Part shown: in pieces, positions 17,201 to 25,334 of the stretch
Layout of the letters: each line of letters opens with the position of its first letter
Numbering within the stretch: the stretch's first letter is position 1
Made by a program: the position numbers and the translations under genes
DNA from: Saliphagus infecundisoli
GTDB taxonomy: Archaea > Halobacteriota > Halobacteria > Halobacteriales > Natrialbaceae
Assembly (NCBI RefSeq): GCF_020177375.1
Contig: NZ_JAIWHV010000001.1
Span: 248,001-312,000, forward strand
DNA: 64,000 bases
Reading direction: 5' to 3'
Notes under the pieces: model-generated
Seen by the model: the letters and a program-made list of their open reading frames with translations, nothing else
What the model was told of the DNA's origin: nothing
Database searches by the model: none

Positions 17201-17278
17201 ACGGTCGGAGACGACGATTGACCGTTCGGCCGCAGTGCCGTATTGCGACCGACGGTGCATCGACTCGTCTCCGGCCGT
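17201..17278 (+). repeat. post-stop palindromic element, copy B
   Basis: ACGGTCGGAGACGA (17201-17214) pairs with TCGTCTCCGGCCGT (17265-17278), 14 bp with one G-U position. The interior carries GATTGACCGTTCGG and TGCGACCGACGG, aligning with copy A at 4691. The element starts one base after the rps10 stop codon. Covarying differences between copies A and B in the outer stem (GGG/CCC against CGG/CCG) support a selected or recently duplicated hairpin. It may end the tuf-rps10 transcript. Confidence 0.82.
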
Positions 17279-17440
17279 ATGCCGACACCGGCCGACGACG
17301 CCGTTCTCGTGTCCTCGAAACGGCCGAAACGGCTGATACGGACTGCGAACCTCTTTTAGACGGTGGCGGTCCCGCCACCGGTACACACGTAGAGCAGAAC
17401 GGTCTGTGCGCTTTTGTAGCTCCCCCGCGTACGGACCGGT

Positions 17441-18082
17441 ATGTCGGAGTTCCTCCCGGGACACGATCGGGAGTCCCAGTCGGGATCGGCGACGGCGGGA
17501 TCGGAAACCGTGGGAGGCGCCGGTCCGCTCCTCGAGACGCTCGGGCTGTTCGCCGTCGTCGCCCTCGCGCAGCTCGTCGCTGGCGCGGCCGGGGCGATGA
17601 CCGGTCTGTTCGTCCTCTCGGCGCCGGTCACGAACGACCCCTGGACGGTCGTCACGAGCGTCTACGCCCACGGCGGGCTCGGACACCTCCTCTCGAACAG
17701 CCTCGCACTGGTCGTCTTCGGCTGGCCGGTCGCACGGGCGACGACGCGGGTTCGGTTTCACGCCTTCTTCGTGGCGACCGGCGCGGTCGCTGGTCTCGCC
17801 CAGATCTGGGTGATGGGACTGTTCGGCGCCCACGCGGGCGTTCTGGGGGCCAGCGGTGCGGTCTTCGCCCTGCTCGGCTATCTCGTCGCCGGCAATCGGC
17901 TCTCCTCGGGGATCGCCGCCTGGGTATCGGTCCCCCGGTGGGTGACCGTACTGGTCTTTCTGGTGCTCGCCGCCGCGGTGACGGTCGCGACCGCGGCCCC
18001 CCAGGTCGCGCTGGTCGCTCACTTCGTCGGCTTCCTGTTGGGGCTCCTCGCGGGCCGTGCGGGCGTGTTACAACCCCAGTAA
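17441..18082 (+). CDS. rhomboid family intramembrane serine protease
   Basis: This 213-residue protein has about six hydrophobic helices. The catalytic serine is S138 in 'GASGAVFA' and the partner histidine is H194 in the last helix ('LVAHFVGF'). The L1-loop and helix-2 signature 'HGGLGHLLSNS' spans 78-88. These are the hallmarks of active rhomboids, which cleave transmembrane segments of substrate proteins. The hydrophilic N-terminal 25 residues are Ser/Gly-rich. A GCGCTTTTGTAG box about 30 bp upstream suggests its own promoter. Substrates are unknown. Confidence 0.95.
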   Translation: MSEFLPGHDRESQSGSATAGSETVGGAGPLLETLGLFAVVALAQLVAGAAGAMTGLFVLSAPVTNDPWTVVTSVYAHGGLGHLLSNSLALVVFGWPVARATTRVRFHAFFVATGAVAGLAQIWVMGLFGAHAGVLGASGAVFALLGYLVAGNRLSSGIAAWVSVPRWVTVLVFLVLAAAVTVATAAPQVALVAHFVGFLLGLLAGRAGVLQPQ

Positions 18083-18130
18083 GGATCGAAGCACAAGCTA
18101 CAAATAGCGACACGGGTTACGACCGGGTGC

Positions 18131-18202
18131 GGGCTCGTAGATCAGCGGTAGATCGCTTCCTTCGCAAGGAAGAGGCCCTGGGTTCAAATCCCAGCGAGTC
18201 CA
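18131..18202 (+). tRNA. tRNA-Ala (CGC)
   Basis: The cloverleaf folds with acceptor GGGCTCG against CGAGTCC (one G-U), anticodon stem CTTCC/GGAAG around loop TTCGCAA giving anticodon CGC, T arm CTGGG/CCCAG with loop TTCAAAT, and discriminator A at 18202. It decodes GCG. No CCA and no intron are present. Two partial copies of its 3' end follow within 220 bp. Confidence 0.94.
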
Positions 18203-18253
18203 TATTCCTGCGGCGCGAGCAATTCCGCGAGCGCCGCGAATAGATGTCGAAGT

Positions 18254-18344
18254 TGGGATTTGAACTAGACCAGTCGCAGCCCGGGAGCGAGCGCAGCGAG
18301 CGACCCGGACCGTCTGGGCGTAGTTCATAATCCCAGCGAGTCCA
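18254..18344 (+). repeat. tRNA-Ala tail module, first copy
   Basis: TGGGATTTGAAC (18254-18265) is the exact reverse complement of the tRNA-Ala T arm. It is followed by AGTCGCAGCCCG (18272-18283), a GAGCGAGCGCAGCGAGCG-like palindromic stretch and GGACCGTCT (18307-18315). The module ends with a direct copy of the tRNA 3' end, ATCCCAGCGAGTCCA exact at 18330-18344, with one extra base in the loop just before it. Core words and order are the same as in the tRNA-Ser module although the flanking tRNA sequence differs. Confidence 0.82.
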
Positions 18345-18405
18345 CTCACTCGATTCTCTCGTTCGCGGACTCGCTGTACCTCGCAAACGCTTCGCGTTCA
18401 CTCAC

Positions 18406-18419
18406 TCCCAGCGAGTCCA
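18406..18419 (+). repeat. second copy of the tRNA-Ala 3' end
   Basis: TCCCAGCGAGTCCA is a 14-nt exact match to the tRNA-Ala terminus, 217 bp downstream of the gene. It lacks the shared core of the first module but is preceded by an imperfect palindrome (CTCGCAAACGCTTCGCGTTC). It may be an older or partial copy. Confidence 0.7.
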
Positions 18420-18446
18420 CATGCGTTCGTGGCTTCTAGCGCCCGA

Positions 18447-18716
18447 TTACTCGAGCGCTGCGACTTCGACGGTCATTCGGTCGTCGAACGAGAGTTCGAT
18501 GCGGTGGCCGTCGTGGTCGAAGGTGACGGTGCCCGCCCGAGAGCGCCGCGAGGTCGATTCGAACAGGCCGTTCAGCGCGTCGGGATCGACGCTGTCGTGA
18601 AGGGGTGTCACGTCGGCGGTCTCGACGCCACGTACGTCGGCGATCGCGGTGACCACCGCCGTCGTCGGCGTCTCGGCCCCGCCGATCCTCCGGCGTACGA
18701 CCTCTCCCGTGTCCAT
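18447..18716 (-). CDS. HalOD1 (halobacterial output domain 1) protein
   Basis: The 89-residue protein consists of a single HalOD1-like domain: an N-terminal helix 'TAVVTAIADVRGVETADVTPLHDSVDPDALNGLF', then beta-strands 'GTVTFDHDGHRIELSF'. In haloarchaea this domain occurs alone or fused to response regulators, where it is presumed to be an output module. The exact activity is unknown. No sensor or regulator gene is adjacent; it stands between the tRNA-Ala remnants and an AT-rich intergenic stretch that probably contains its promoter. Confidence 0.82.
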   Translation of the reverse strand: MDTGEVVRRRIGGAETPTTAVVTAIADVRGVETADVTPLHDSVDPDALNGLFESTSRRSRAGTVTFDHDGHRIELSFDDRMTVEVAALE

Positions 18717-18844
18717 GGATACGTCCTATCACGGTCCTCGGTAAAAATCTGTCGCCAAAACCGGACGTAATCGACGTATTTCGTCGATCATTGCCGGATT
18801 CGGAATCGTATTATTAATCGTTCTGTTCGTTCGTCAACCACCGG

Positions 18845-19147
18845 TCAGCGATCGGGGAGACGCTCGGAGAGCCGGGCGAACCGCTCGTCTACGGCCTCGC
18901 GGTGCTCCTCGCTCTCGCCCTCGCGGTGGTCGGCTCCCACGAACTCGCCGTCGGCGACCGTGACCGAGAGGACGGCCCCCTCGTAGCGACCCTCGCGGGG
19001 GAGCCGGTCGGCGGCGACGTCGAGCTGGTCGATCGCTCGGGGCCCGTCCTCGCTTGACGCGTCACACCCCGGCCCCGCCTCCATGAGGATCACGGCTGTC
19101 TCGCCGTCGACGATCCGGTCGACCACGCCGGTGTAGCTCCCGTCCAT
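18845..19147 (-). CDS. DUF3006 family protein
   Basis: The 100-residue protein shows the DUF3006 pattern: 'GVVDRIVDGETAVILMEAG' then 'QLDVAADRLPREGRYEGAVLSVTVADGEFV', a small beta-barrel-like domain. Its ATG (19147) lies inside the 3' end of the ComEC-like gene, overlapping it by 58 bp in another frame, so the two are surely co-transcribed. In bacteria DUF3006 genes also sit next to ComEC-type metallo-beta-lactamases. The conserved pairing suggests a partner role, but no biochemistry is known to me. Confidence 0.8.
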   Translation of the reverse strand: MDGSYTGVVDRIVDGETAVILMEAGPGCDASSEDGPRAIDQLDVAADRLPREGRYEGAVLSVTVADGEFVGADHREGESEEHREAVDERFARLSERLPDR

Positions 19148-20274
19148 GGGGGAGGTGTAGGCACGGCACGGGCATCAATCGTGGGATCGGCGAGCTCGCG
19201 GCGCTCGTCGGCGTCGGGTCGTTCCTCCCGGAGGTCCTCGGGATCGGTCGAGAACTCCTCGGCGGGCGCGACCGAGAGCTCTCGGCCGTCGGTCGTGACG
19301 ACGACGTCGCCGTGGACCGCGGTCCAGTAGGTCTCGATCCCGCGGTCGGCGAAGGAAGCGAGGACCTCCTCGTGTGGATGGCCGTACTGAGAATCGCGGG
19401 CGCTCGAGATCACGGCGACCTTCGGGTCGACGGTGGCGAGGAGGGGATCGCTCGAGGAGGTCGCGGAGCCGTGGTGGCCGACCTGGTAGACGTCGGACGC
19501 GAGGGCGTCGCCGCGGGCCTCGACCATCCGGGCTTCGGTCGCCGCCTCGGCGTCGCCGGTGAAGAGGGCGGTTCGGTCGCCGTACTCGACGGTGAGCGCG
19601 ACGCCGTTTCCGTCGAGGTCCTCGCCGGCGGTGTCCGCGGGCGGGTTGTGGAACTCGACCGACGCCGCTCCGACGTCGATCGCATCGCCCTCCCGCACCT
19701 CGTACAGCGTGACGTCGTGGCGCTCGACGGCGTCCAGGTACCGTTCGTACGTCCGGGAGGTGTGGACGACTCCGGAGTCGTAGACCGCGCCGATCCCGTC
19801 GTACTCCGTCTCGTAGGCGTCGATCACCGCCTCGTGGCCGCCGATGTGGTCGGCATGGGCGTGCGTGGAGACGAGGTGGTCGATCCGCTCTACGTCCTGC
19901 TCGCGCAGGGCCGTGAGGACCCGCTTCCCGTCGTCGCGCCAGTCGCCCGAATCGACGAGCATCGTCTCGCCGTTGGGGAACTCGACGACGGTCGCGTCGG
20001 CCTGGCCGACGTCGAGGTAGCGAATCCGAAGCTCGCCGCCGGGGACGTCGGTCGGCGTCTCCTCTCTCCCGAGATCCGATCCGTCGTCGGCGTCGGCCCC
20101 CGATTCCGTCGGCGTCGTGTCGTCCGTATCGTCGGCCTCGGGAGCGCCGCTTCCCGAACCGGCGTCTGGACCGATTCCGGGTGCGATCCCGATTCCGACG
20201 ACGAGCACGGCGACAAGGACGACAACGAGGACGACGGCGACGAGCCATCTTCCGGCCGCTCGAATCTGGCTCAC
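19090..20274 (-). CDS. ComEC/Rec2-type metallo-beta-lactamase with N-terminal membrane anchor
   Basis: From GTG 20274 the protein has 394 residues. One hydrophobic helix lies at ~10-32, then an acidic Gly/Ser/Asp/Thr-rich linker to about 82, then a metallo-beta-lactamase domain. The metal motif is 'STHAHADHIGG' (HxHxDH), with 'LFTGDAE' and 'YQVGHHGSATSS' as later metal ligands. This matches the nuclease-like domain of ComEC, but the membrane channel domain is absent, so it is probably an anchored extracellular phosphodiesterase or nuclease. An upstream ATG at 20457 would prepend a non-protein-like stretch and is rejected. It overlaps the DUF3006 gene. Confidence 0.85.
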   Translation of the reverse strand: MSQIRAAGRWLVAVVLVVVLVAVLVVGIGIAPGIGPDAGSGSGAPEADDTDDTTPTESGADADDGSDLGREETPTDVPGGELRIRYLDVGQADATVVEFPNGETMLVDSGDWRDDGKRVLTALREQDVERIDHLVSTHAHADHIGGHEAVIDAYETEYDGIGAVYDSGVVHTSRTYERYLDAVERHDVTLYEVREGDAIDVGAASVEFHNPPADTAGEDLDGNGVALTVEYGDRTALFTGDAEAATEARMVEARGDALASDVYQVGHHGSATSSSDPLLATVDPKVAVISSARDSQYGHPHEEVLASFADRGIETYWTAVHGDVVVTTDGRELSVAPAEEFSTDPEDLREERPDADERRELADPTIDARAVPTPPPWTGATPAWSTGSSTARQP

Positions 20275-20647
20275 CGCCCTTCCCGTCCCGTTGGGTGTGT
20301 TCCGATCGTCGGACCCGTCACTGTGGGCGGAAACGCCGGCCGTGCTGATAGCTGTTGGGTCGGCCTCTCGGGACCAACGGGACGAACCGTCGCAGCCGGG
20401 CGGGAGTGGGGAAGGGGAGAACTCGTCTCGCCCGGGCAGATATCTCCGGTTCGGCACGACCCTGGGAACGGTGGTGGGAAAGGTCGTGCGTATCGACCGA
20501 GGGAGAGCAGATGTATAGCCCTGCGGTCGGCATATTCAGGGTCGGCTCCGGCGACGAGCCCGAGCCGGTCGCACGGCTCTCGACGGACTCCCTCGGAAAA
20601 ACTCGGGCCGTTCGCTGTCGTACACGTCGCCCCTTCGGCGGGAACGC
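20275..20647. other. 373-bp gene-free stretch
   Basis: Between the winged-helix gene's stop and the ComEC-like start no frame looks like protein. Possible frames are arginine/proline-rich. A GATATC-containing stretch near 20449 might belong to the ComEC promoter. I see no repeat or strong hairpin. Confidence 0.5.
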
Positions 20648-20998
20648 CTACTCCTCGGTCTCCTCGTCCTCGAGTTCGCCGCGGACGAAGGCAGCCTCGG
20701 CGCTTTCCTGGCCGGCGTCGGCGGTGGGTCCTTCGAGGAGGGTCGCGAAGTCGTCGACCTCGTCGTACTGGTCCCGGTAGACCAGCGCGGCTTTCCCCGT
20801 TTGAGTGATCTCGTAGAGGCCCGAGCGTTCGGCGGGGCCGATCTTTCTGACCAGTCCGTAGTCCTCGAGGACGGGCAGGCGGGTATTGATGTTCTTGCGG
20901 CTCTTGTCCGTGTGGGCCTGGAGGTTCGTCGCGACGTTGCGTCCCGTCTCCTCTAAGGCCGCCAGGATCAGGAAGTCCGTGGGTCGTCGGAGTTTCAT
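20648..20998 (-). CDS. winged-helix transcriptional regulator (PhiH1 repressor-like)
   Basis: The 116-residue protein starts 'MKLRRPTDFLILAALEETGRNVATNLQ' and carries a winged helix with recognition region 'KSRKNINTRLPVLEDYGLVRKIG', then the wing 'ERSGLYEITQTGKAAL' and an acidic tail. This is the haloarchaeal family related to the phage PhiH1 repressor. Such small regulators bind DNA as dimers. It lies downstream of the molybdenum hydroxylase operon on the same strand with a 221-bp gap, so a regulatory link is possible but not shown. Confidence 0.85.
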   Translation of the reverse strand: MKLRRPTDFLILAALEETGRNVATNLQAHTDKSRKNINTRLPVLEDYGLVRKIGPAERSGLYEITQTGKAALVYRDQYDEVDDFATLLEGPTADAGQESAEAAFVRGELEDEETEE

Positions 20999-21219
20999 CG
21001 GTCATCGTACTCCCTCCTCGATAATAGGTCTTCTGGCTATTTGCGTTGCCAACGCCGGAACGCTATCTGTAACGGCTGTTTTCCGCGGCAGTGACGAACG
21101 ACGGCGGAGTCGGGACTGCGATCGGTCGCGTTCGATCCCCGGAGAACCCGGCGCTGGGTCGGACGACCGGGTGACGGTCGTCCCGTCGATCGGGACGTCG
21201 TCTCCCCGGCGGTCCGGGT

Positions 21220-22107
21220 TCAGTCGGCGGCCGGCGCCGCGAGGTCGGCGTTCGCTTCGGCGAGCGCCCGTTCGGTGTACACCTCGAGGAGCTGTGCCCG
21301 GAACTCCCCCGAGGCTCGCAGGTCGTCCATCATCAGCGCCGTGTCGAGGCCCTCGCCCGCGCGGGCGGCTGCGGCCTCGATCGTCTCCTCGTCGACGGAG
21401 CCACCCGCCAGGGCGTCCTCGACGCCCTCGAGCCGGACCCCCCGGTCCATCACGCCGCTGGCGCCGACGCGGACCGTCTCGGCGGCTCCGTCCTCGACCG
21501 AAAGCAGGGCGGCGACGCCGACCATCGCGTACCCCGAGGAGGGGCTCGCTCGCTTGACGTAGGTGCCGACGGCGCCGGCGGCCGAGGGGACCTCGACCCG
21601 GGTCAGGAGCTCGTCGGGACCGATGTCGGTCGCGTACATTCCCAGGTAGAACTCCTCGGCGGGCACGTCGCGCTCGCCGTCGGGTCCCTGGACGACCATC
21701 GTCGCATCCGAGACGAGCACCGCGCCGGGGAGGTCCGAAGCGGGGTCGGCGTGGGCGACGTTGCCCCCGACGGTCCCCCGGTTGCGGACCTGCCGGTCGC
21801 CGACCTGCTCGACCGCCGCGGTCAGCGCGGGCGCGTGCTCGCGGGCGGCTTCGGCGTCTAAAACGTCGCTGTAGCTCGTCATCGCGCCGATGGTAAGCGT
21901 CCCGCCGTCGGCCGTGACGCCGGTGAGCTCTTCGATCCCGCCGATGTCGATCAGGACGTCGGGACTCGAGAGCCCGCTTTTCATCGCCGGGAGCAGGCTG
22001 TGGCCGCCCGCCAGTAGCTCGGTCTCCGCGTCGCCGTGTTCCTCCAAGAGCTCGATCGCTTCGGCGGTCGTTTCCGGCTCGTGGTAGTCGAACCCGTCGG
22101 GAATCAT
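21220..22107 (-). CDS. molybdenum hydroxylase, FAD-binding medium subunit (CoxM-like)
   Basis: The 295-residue subunit carries the two FAD motifs of the vanillyl-alcohol-oxidase-type fold: 'LLAGGHSLLPAMKSG' near residue 32 and 'LTIGAMTSY' near 95. A 'GGNVAHADPASDLP' segment follows and the CO-dehydrogenase flavoprotein C-terminal domain from about 175. It passes electrons from the iron-sulphur subunit to an acceptor. It is the last gene of the three-gene operon, and its ATG overlaps the large-subunit stop by 4 bp. Confidence 0.95.
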   Translation of the reverse strand: MIPDGFDYHEPETTAEAIELLEEHGDAETELLAGGHSLLPAMKSGLSSPDVLIDIGGIEELTGVTADGGTLTIGAMTSYSDVLDAEAAREHAPALTAAVEQVGDRQVRNRGTVGGNVAHADPASDLPGAVLVSDATMVVQGPDGERDVPAEEFYLGMYATDIGPDELLTRVEVPSAAGAVGTYVKRASPSSGYAMVGVAALLSVEDGAAETVRVGASGVMDRGVRLEGVEDALAGGSVDEETIEAAAARAGEGLDTALMMDDLRASGEFRAQLLEVYTERALAEANADLAAPAAD

Positions 22108-24548
22108 CGCTTCTCACCTCCCTCGTCGTCGCCCTCGCCAGGCGGGGACCCGCCATCCGTGGTCGCCCGTCCGTTCGTCGCCTCCCAGACCCGTTCGGCG
22201 GTCAGCGGCATCTCGATGCCCTCGACGCCAAAGGGTTCGAGGGCGTCGGCGACGGCGTTGACGACGGCCTGGGGGGCCGCGATGGTGCCGGCCTCGCCGA
22301 CGCCTTTCACTCCCAGGGGGTTGTGCGGGCTCTCGGTCACGGTGGAGTCGGTCTCCATCTCGGGGATGTGGTAGGTCTTCGGGACCGCGTAGTCCTGCAT
22401 CGAGCCGGTCAGCAACTGTGCGTTCTCGTCGTACTCGGCGCCCTCGTAGAGGGCCTGGCCGATCCCCTGGGCGATCCCGCCGTGGATCTGGCCCTCGACG
22501 ATCTTGGGGTTGATCTGGTTGCCGACGTCGTCGACCGCGGCGTATTGCTCGAACTCGATCTCCCCCGAGTCGGGATCGACCTCCACGACCGCGACGTGGG
22601 TGCCAAACGGGAAGACGAAGTTGTCCGGGTCGTAAAAGGAGGTGGCCTCGAGCCCCGGCTCCATCTCCTCGGGCATGTCGTGGGCGAGGTAGGACTGCTC
22701 GGCGACCTCCTTGATCCCTAGCGAGCGGTCGGGCGCGCCGGCAAGCCGGAACTCGCCGGCCTCGAACTCGATATCGTCGGGATCGGCCTCGAGCTGGTGG
22801 GCCGCGATTTCCTTTGCCTTCTCGACGAGCTTTTCCGAACTCTTGACGAGCGAGCTCCCGCCGACGGCCGCCGACCGGGAGCCGTAGGTGCCCATCCCGT
22901 GTGGGATCTCGTCGGTGTCGCCCTCGACGACCTCGACGTCGTCGTAGGGGATGCCGAGCTCGTTGGCGACGATCTGGGCGTACGTCGTCGCGTGACCCTG
23001 CCCGTGCCCCGAGGTGCCACAGAAGGCGGTGACCGTCCCGGAGGGATGGAAGCGGACGAGACTGGACTCCCAGAGGCCGGCCTGGGCACCCAGTTGGCCG
23101 GCGAGTTCCGAGGGGGCGAGCCCGCAGGCCTCGATGTAACAGGAGAAGCCGATCCCCAGATACCGACCTTCCTCGCGGGCTTGCTCCTGGCGCTCGCGGA
23201 ACGAGTCGTAGTCGACCATCTCGAGGGCCTTGTCGAGAGGCTTCTCGTAGTCGCCGCTGTCGTAGACGACGGCGACCTGGGTCTCGTAGGGGAATTCGTC
23301 CGCGGGAACGAAGTTCAGCCGGCGGAACTCCGCGGGGTCCATGTCGACCTCGCGGGCGCCGAGATGGGCCAGGCGCTCGACGACGAAGGAGGCCTCCGGG
23401 CGGCCGGCGCCCCGGTAGGCGTCGACCGGCGGAACGTTCGTGAACGCGCCAGTCACCGAACAGTGGATCGCGGGGATGTCGTACTGGCCCGAGAGCAGGG
23501 TGCCGTAGAGCCAGGTCGGTACCGCGGGGGCGAACGTCGAGAGGTAGGCCCCGAGGTTCGCCTTCGTGTCCACCCGCAGGCCCGTGATCCTCCCGTCGTC
23601 GTCCATCGCGAGTTCGGCCTCCGTCCGATGGCCCCGTCCCTGGGCGTCGGTGACGTACGTCTCCGTGCGTGTCGCGGTCCACTTGACCGGACGCTCCAGG
23701 TCCTTGGCGATCCAGGCGGCGAGGGCCTCGTCGGCGTAGTGGTGGATCTTGCTCCCGAAGCCGCCGCCGACCTCCGGGGCCTTGATCCGGAGTTTGTGCT
23801 CGGGGTGGCCGATGACCCCCGACATCAGCAGCCGGTGGAGGTGGGGGTTCTGGGAGGTCATGAACACCTCGAGTTCCCCGGAGCCGGGACTGTAGTCGGC
23901 GACTGCCGCACGGGGCTCCATCGCGTTCGGGACCAGCAACTGGTTCTCGACGTCGATCGAGACCGTATGCGACGCCGACTCGAACGCCTCGTCGGTCGCG
24001 TCGCTATCCCCGAGTTCCCAGTCGAAGGCGACGTTGTCCTCGCCGTGGAGCGCGGGAGCGCCCTCGTCGAGTGCCTCCCTGGGGTCGGTGACGGCGTCCC
24101 GGCGGCCGTAGTCGACGGAGACGGCCTCGGCCGCGTCGCGGGCCGTATAGCGGTCCTCGGCGACGACGACCGCGATCGCATCGCCCTGGTAGCGAACGCG
24201 GCCGTCGGCCAGGATCGGGTGATCGACCTGCTCTAAACTGTCGAGCAGCCAGCCGGTCGGCAGCGAGAACGACCCGCCTTCGGGCGTGTCCTCTCCGTGG
24301 AGGTCCTCGTGGGTGTACGTCGCGACGACGCCTTCCATCTCCTCGGCCGCGCTCGTATCGACGCCCTCTAGATCGGCGTGGCCGTACTGGCTCCGGGCGA
24401 CGGCCATGTGGGCCATCCCCGGACGCTGGATGTCGTCGGTGTACTCGGCGTCGCCGGTGATGAGCGCGGGGTCCTCCCGGCGTTCGATCGCCGAGCCGAG
24501 GATGTCGGCGGCGTCGACCTCCTCGGGGTCCATCGAGTCGATCGTCAC
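22104..24548 (-). CDS. molybdenum hydroxylase, large molybdopterin-binding subunit (form II CoxL-like)
   Basis: The 814-residue subunit belongs to the xanthine oxidase/CO dehydrogenase family. It has the molybdopterin motif GGGFGSK (261-267), the signature AYRGAGR (377-383) and the catalytic glutamate E752 in 'GVGEAG'. True form I CO dehydrogenases carry AYxCSFR with a Cu-binding cysteine in this loop; here the cysteine is absent, so this is form II and the substrate may be an aldehyde, purine or other heterocycle rather than CO. It overlaps both neighbours by 4 bp. No maturation genes are visible. Confidence 0.95.
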   Translation of the reverse strand: MTIDSMDPEEVDAADILGSAIERREDPALITGDAEYTDDIQRPGMAHMAVARSQYGHADLEGVDTSAAEEMEGVVATYTHEDLHGEDTPEGGSFSLPTGWLLDSLEQVDHPILADGRVRYQGDAIAVVVAEDRYTARDAAEAVSVDYGRRDAVTDPREALDEGAPALHGEDNVAFDWELGDSDATDEAFESASHTVSIDVENQLLVPNAMEPRAAVADYSPGSGELEVFMTSQNPHLHRLLMSGVIGHPEHKLRIKAPEVGGGFGSKIHHYADEALAAWIAKDLERPVKWTATRTETYVTDAQGRGHRTEAELAMDDDGRITGLRVDTKANLGAYLSTFAPAVPTWLYGTLLSGQYDIPAIHCSVTGAFTNVPPVDAYRGAGRPEASFVVERLAHLGAREVDMDPAEFRRLNFVPADEFPYETQVAVVYDSGDYEKPLDKALEMVDYDSFRERQEQAREEGRYLGIGFSCYIEACGLAPSELAGQLGAQAGLWESSLVRFHPSGTVTAFCGTSGHGQGHATTYAQIVANELGIPYDDVEVVEGDTDEIPHGMGTYGSRSAAVGGSSLVKSSEKLVEKAKEIAAHQLEADPDDIEFEAGEFRLAGAPDRSLGIKEVAEQSYLAHDMPEEMEPGLEATSFYDPDNFVFPFGTHVAVVEVDPDSGEIEFEQYAAVDDVGNQINPKIVEGQIHGGIAQGIGQALYEGAEYDENAQLLTGSMQDYAVPKTYHIPEMETDSTVTESPHNPLGVKGVGEAGTIAAPQAVVNAVADALEPFGVEGIEMPLTAERVWEATNGRATTDGGSPPGEGDDEGGEKR

Positions 24549-25066
24549 TCGCCTTCACCCCCCGGCCAGCGGACCTCGCCGCCGTCGGCCACCGGTTCGT
24601 CCAGCTCGGCGGCGGCGTTCTCGACGGCGTTGACGATGTTCTGATAGCCCGTACACCGACAGAGGTTCCCCTCTAACCCCTCGCGGATCTCCTCGCGGGA
24701 GGGGTCGGGGTTCTCCCTGAGGAGATCGGTCGCCGTCATCATCATCCCGGGAGTGCAGTAGCCACACTGGAGGCCGTGTTCCTCCCGGAACCCCTCCTGG
24801 ATCGGATGGTAGTCGTCACCGCTCTCGAGCCCCTCGACGGTCTCGATCCGCTCGCCGTCGGCCTGGACCGCGAGCACCGTACAGGACTTGACGGCCTCGC
24901 CGTCCATGTGGACCGTACAGGCCCCGCAGGTAGTGGTCTCACAGCCGACGTTCGTCCCCGTATAGCCGAGTTCGTCCCGGAGCGCGTGGACGAGCAGGGT
25001 CCGTGGCTCCACCGAGAGCTCGTGGTCGGTCCCGTTTACCGTCAGCGTGATCTCGTGGTCGGTCAT
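24545..25066 (-). CDS. molybdenum hydroxylase, [2Fe-2S] small subunit (CoxS-like)
   Basis: This 173-residue protein has the usual two iron-sulphur domains. The plant-type cluster ligands are C42, C47, C50 and C62; the C-terminal four-helix domain has C101, C104, C136 and C138 ('LQCGYCTPG', 'NLCRCTGY'). It transfers electrons from the molybdenum site to the FAD subunit. It is first in the operon small-large-medium, and its stop overlaps the large-subunit start by 4 bp. Its last ~25 residues are an extra acidic tail. Confidence 0.96.
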   Translation of the reverse strand: MTDHEITLTVNGTDHELSVEPRTLLVHALRDELGYTGTNVGCETTTCGACTVHMDGEAVKSCTVLAVQADGERIETVEGLESGDDYHPIQEGFREEHGLQCGYCTPGMMMTATDLLRENPDPSREEIREGLEGNLCRCTGYQNIVNAVENAAAELDEPVADGGEVRWPGGEGE

Positions 25067-25198
25067 GGTCGTGGCCGGGACGCCTCGGGTCGCTCGCTCG
25101 AGCCGGCTCTCCCGGGGACCGTCGGCTCGCTCGGGGCCTTGGCATCGGCGTCTCCGAACTCAGTGAAGATCGTACACATACACCACTCTACATCCCAC

Positions 25199-25212
25199 CT
25201 ATATAATTATAG
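25199..25212. promoter_or_regulatory. AT-rich divergent promoter region
   Basis: CTATATAATTATAG is the most AT-rich point in the 268-bp gap between the molybdenum hydroxylase operon and the small gene at 25335. It can serve as a box A for the leftward operon, giving a leader of about 110 nt. A separate ATTATAT at 25305-25311 sits 24-30 bp before the rightward ATG. Confidence 0.5.
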
Positions 25213-25334
25213 TTCTTTGCAATGGGTCGGCGGCGCGCTTGCCGGCTGCGATCGGCTGATGGCCGTCGCGGACCCAGTCTCGACGATCGCACGCCTCCGA
25301 AACCATTATATCGGATAACTCACAATTTCGGCCC

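Noticed and set aside
19090-19147. Frameshift explaining the ComEC-like/DUF3006 overlap
   Set aside because: Both proteins are complete in their own frames with family-typical starts and lengths, so an overlap is more likely than a sequencing error.
20275-20457. 61-residue N-terminal extension of the ComEC-like protein to ATG 20457
   Set aside because: The extension is rich in Ser, Arg and Pro with no signal-peptide character, while GTG 20274 sits just before the membrane anchor.
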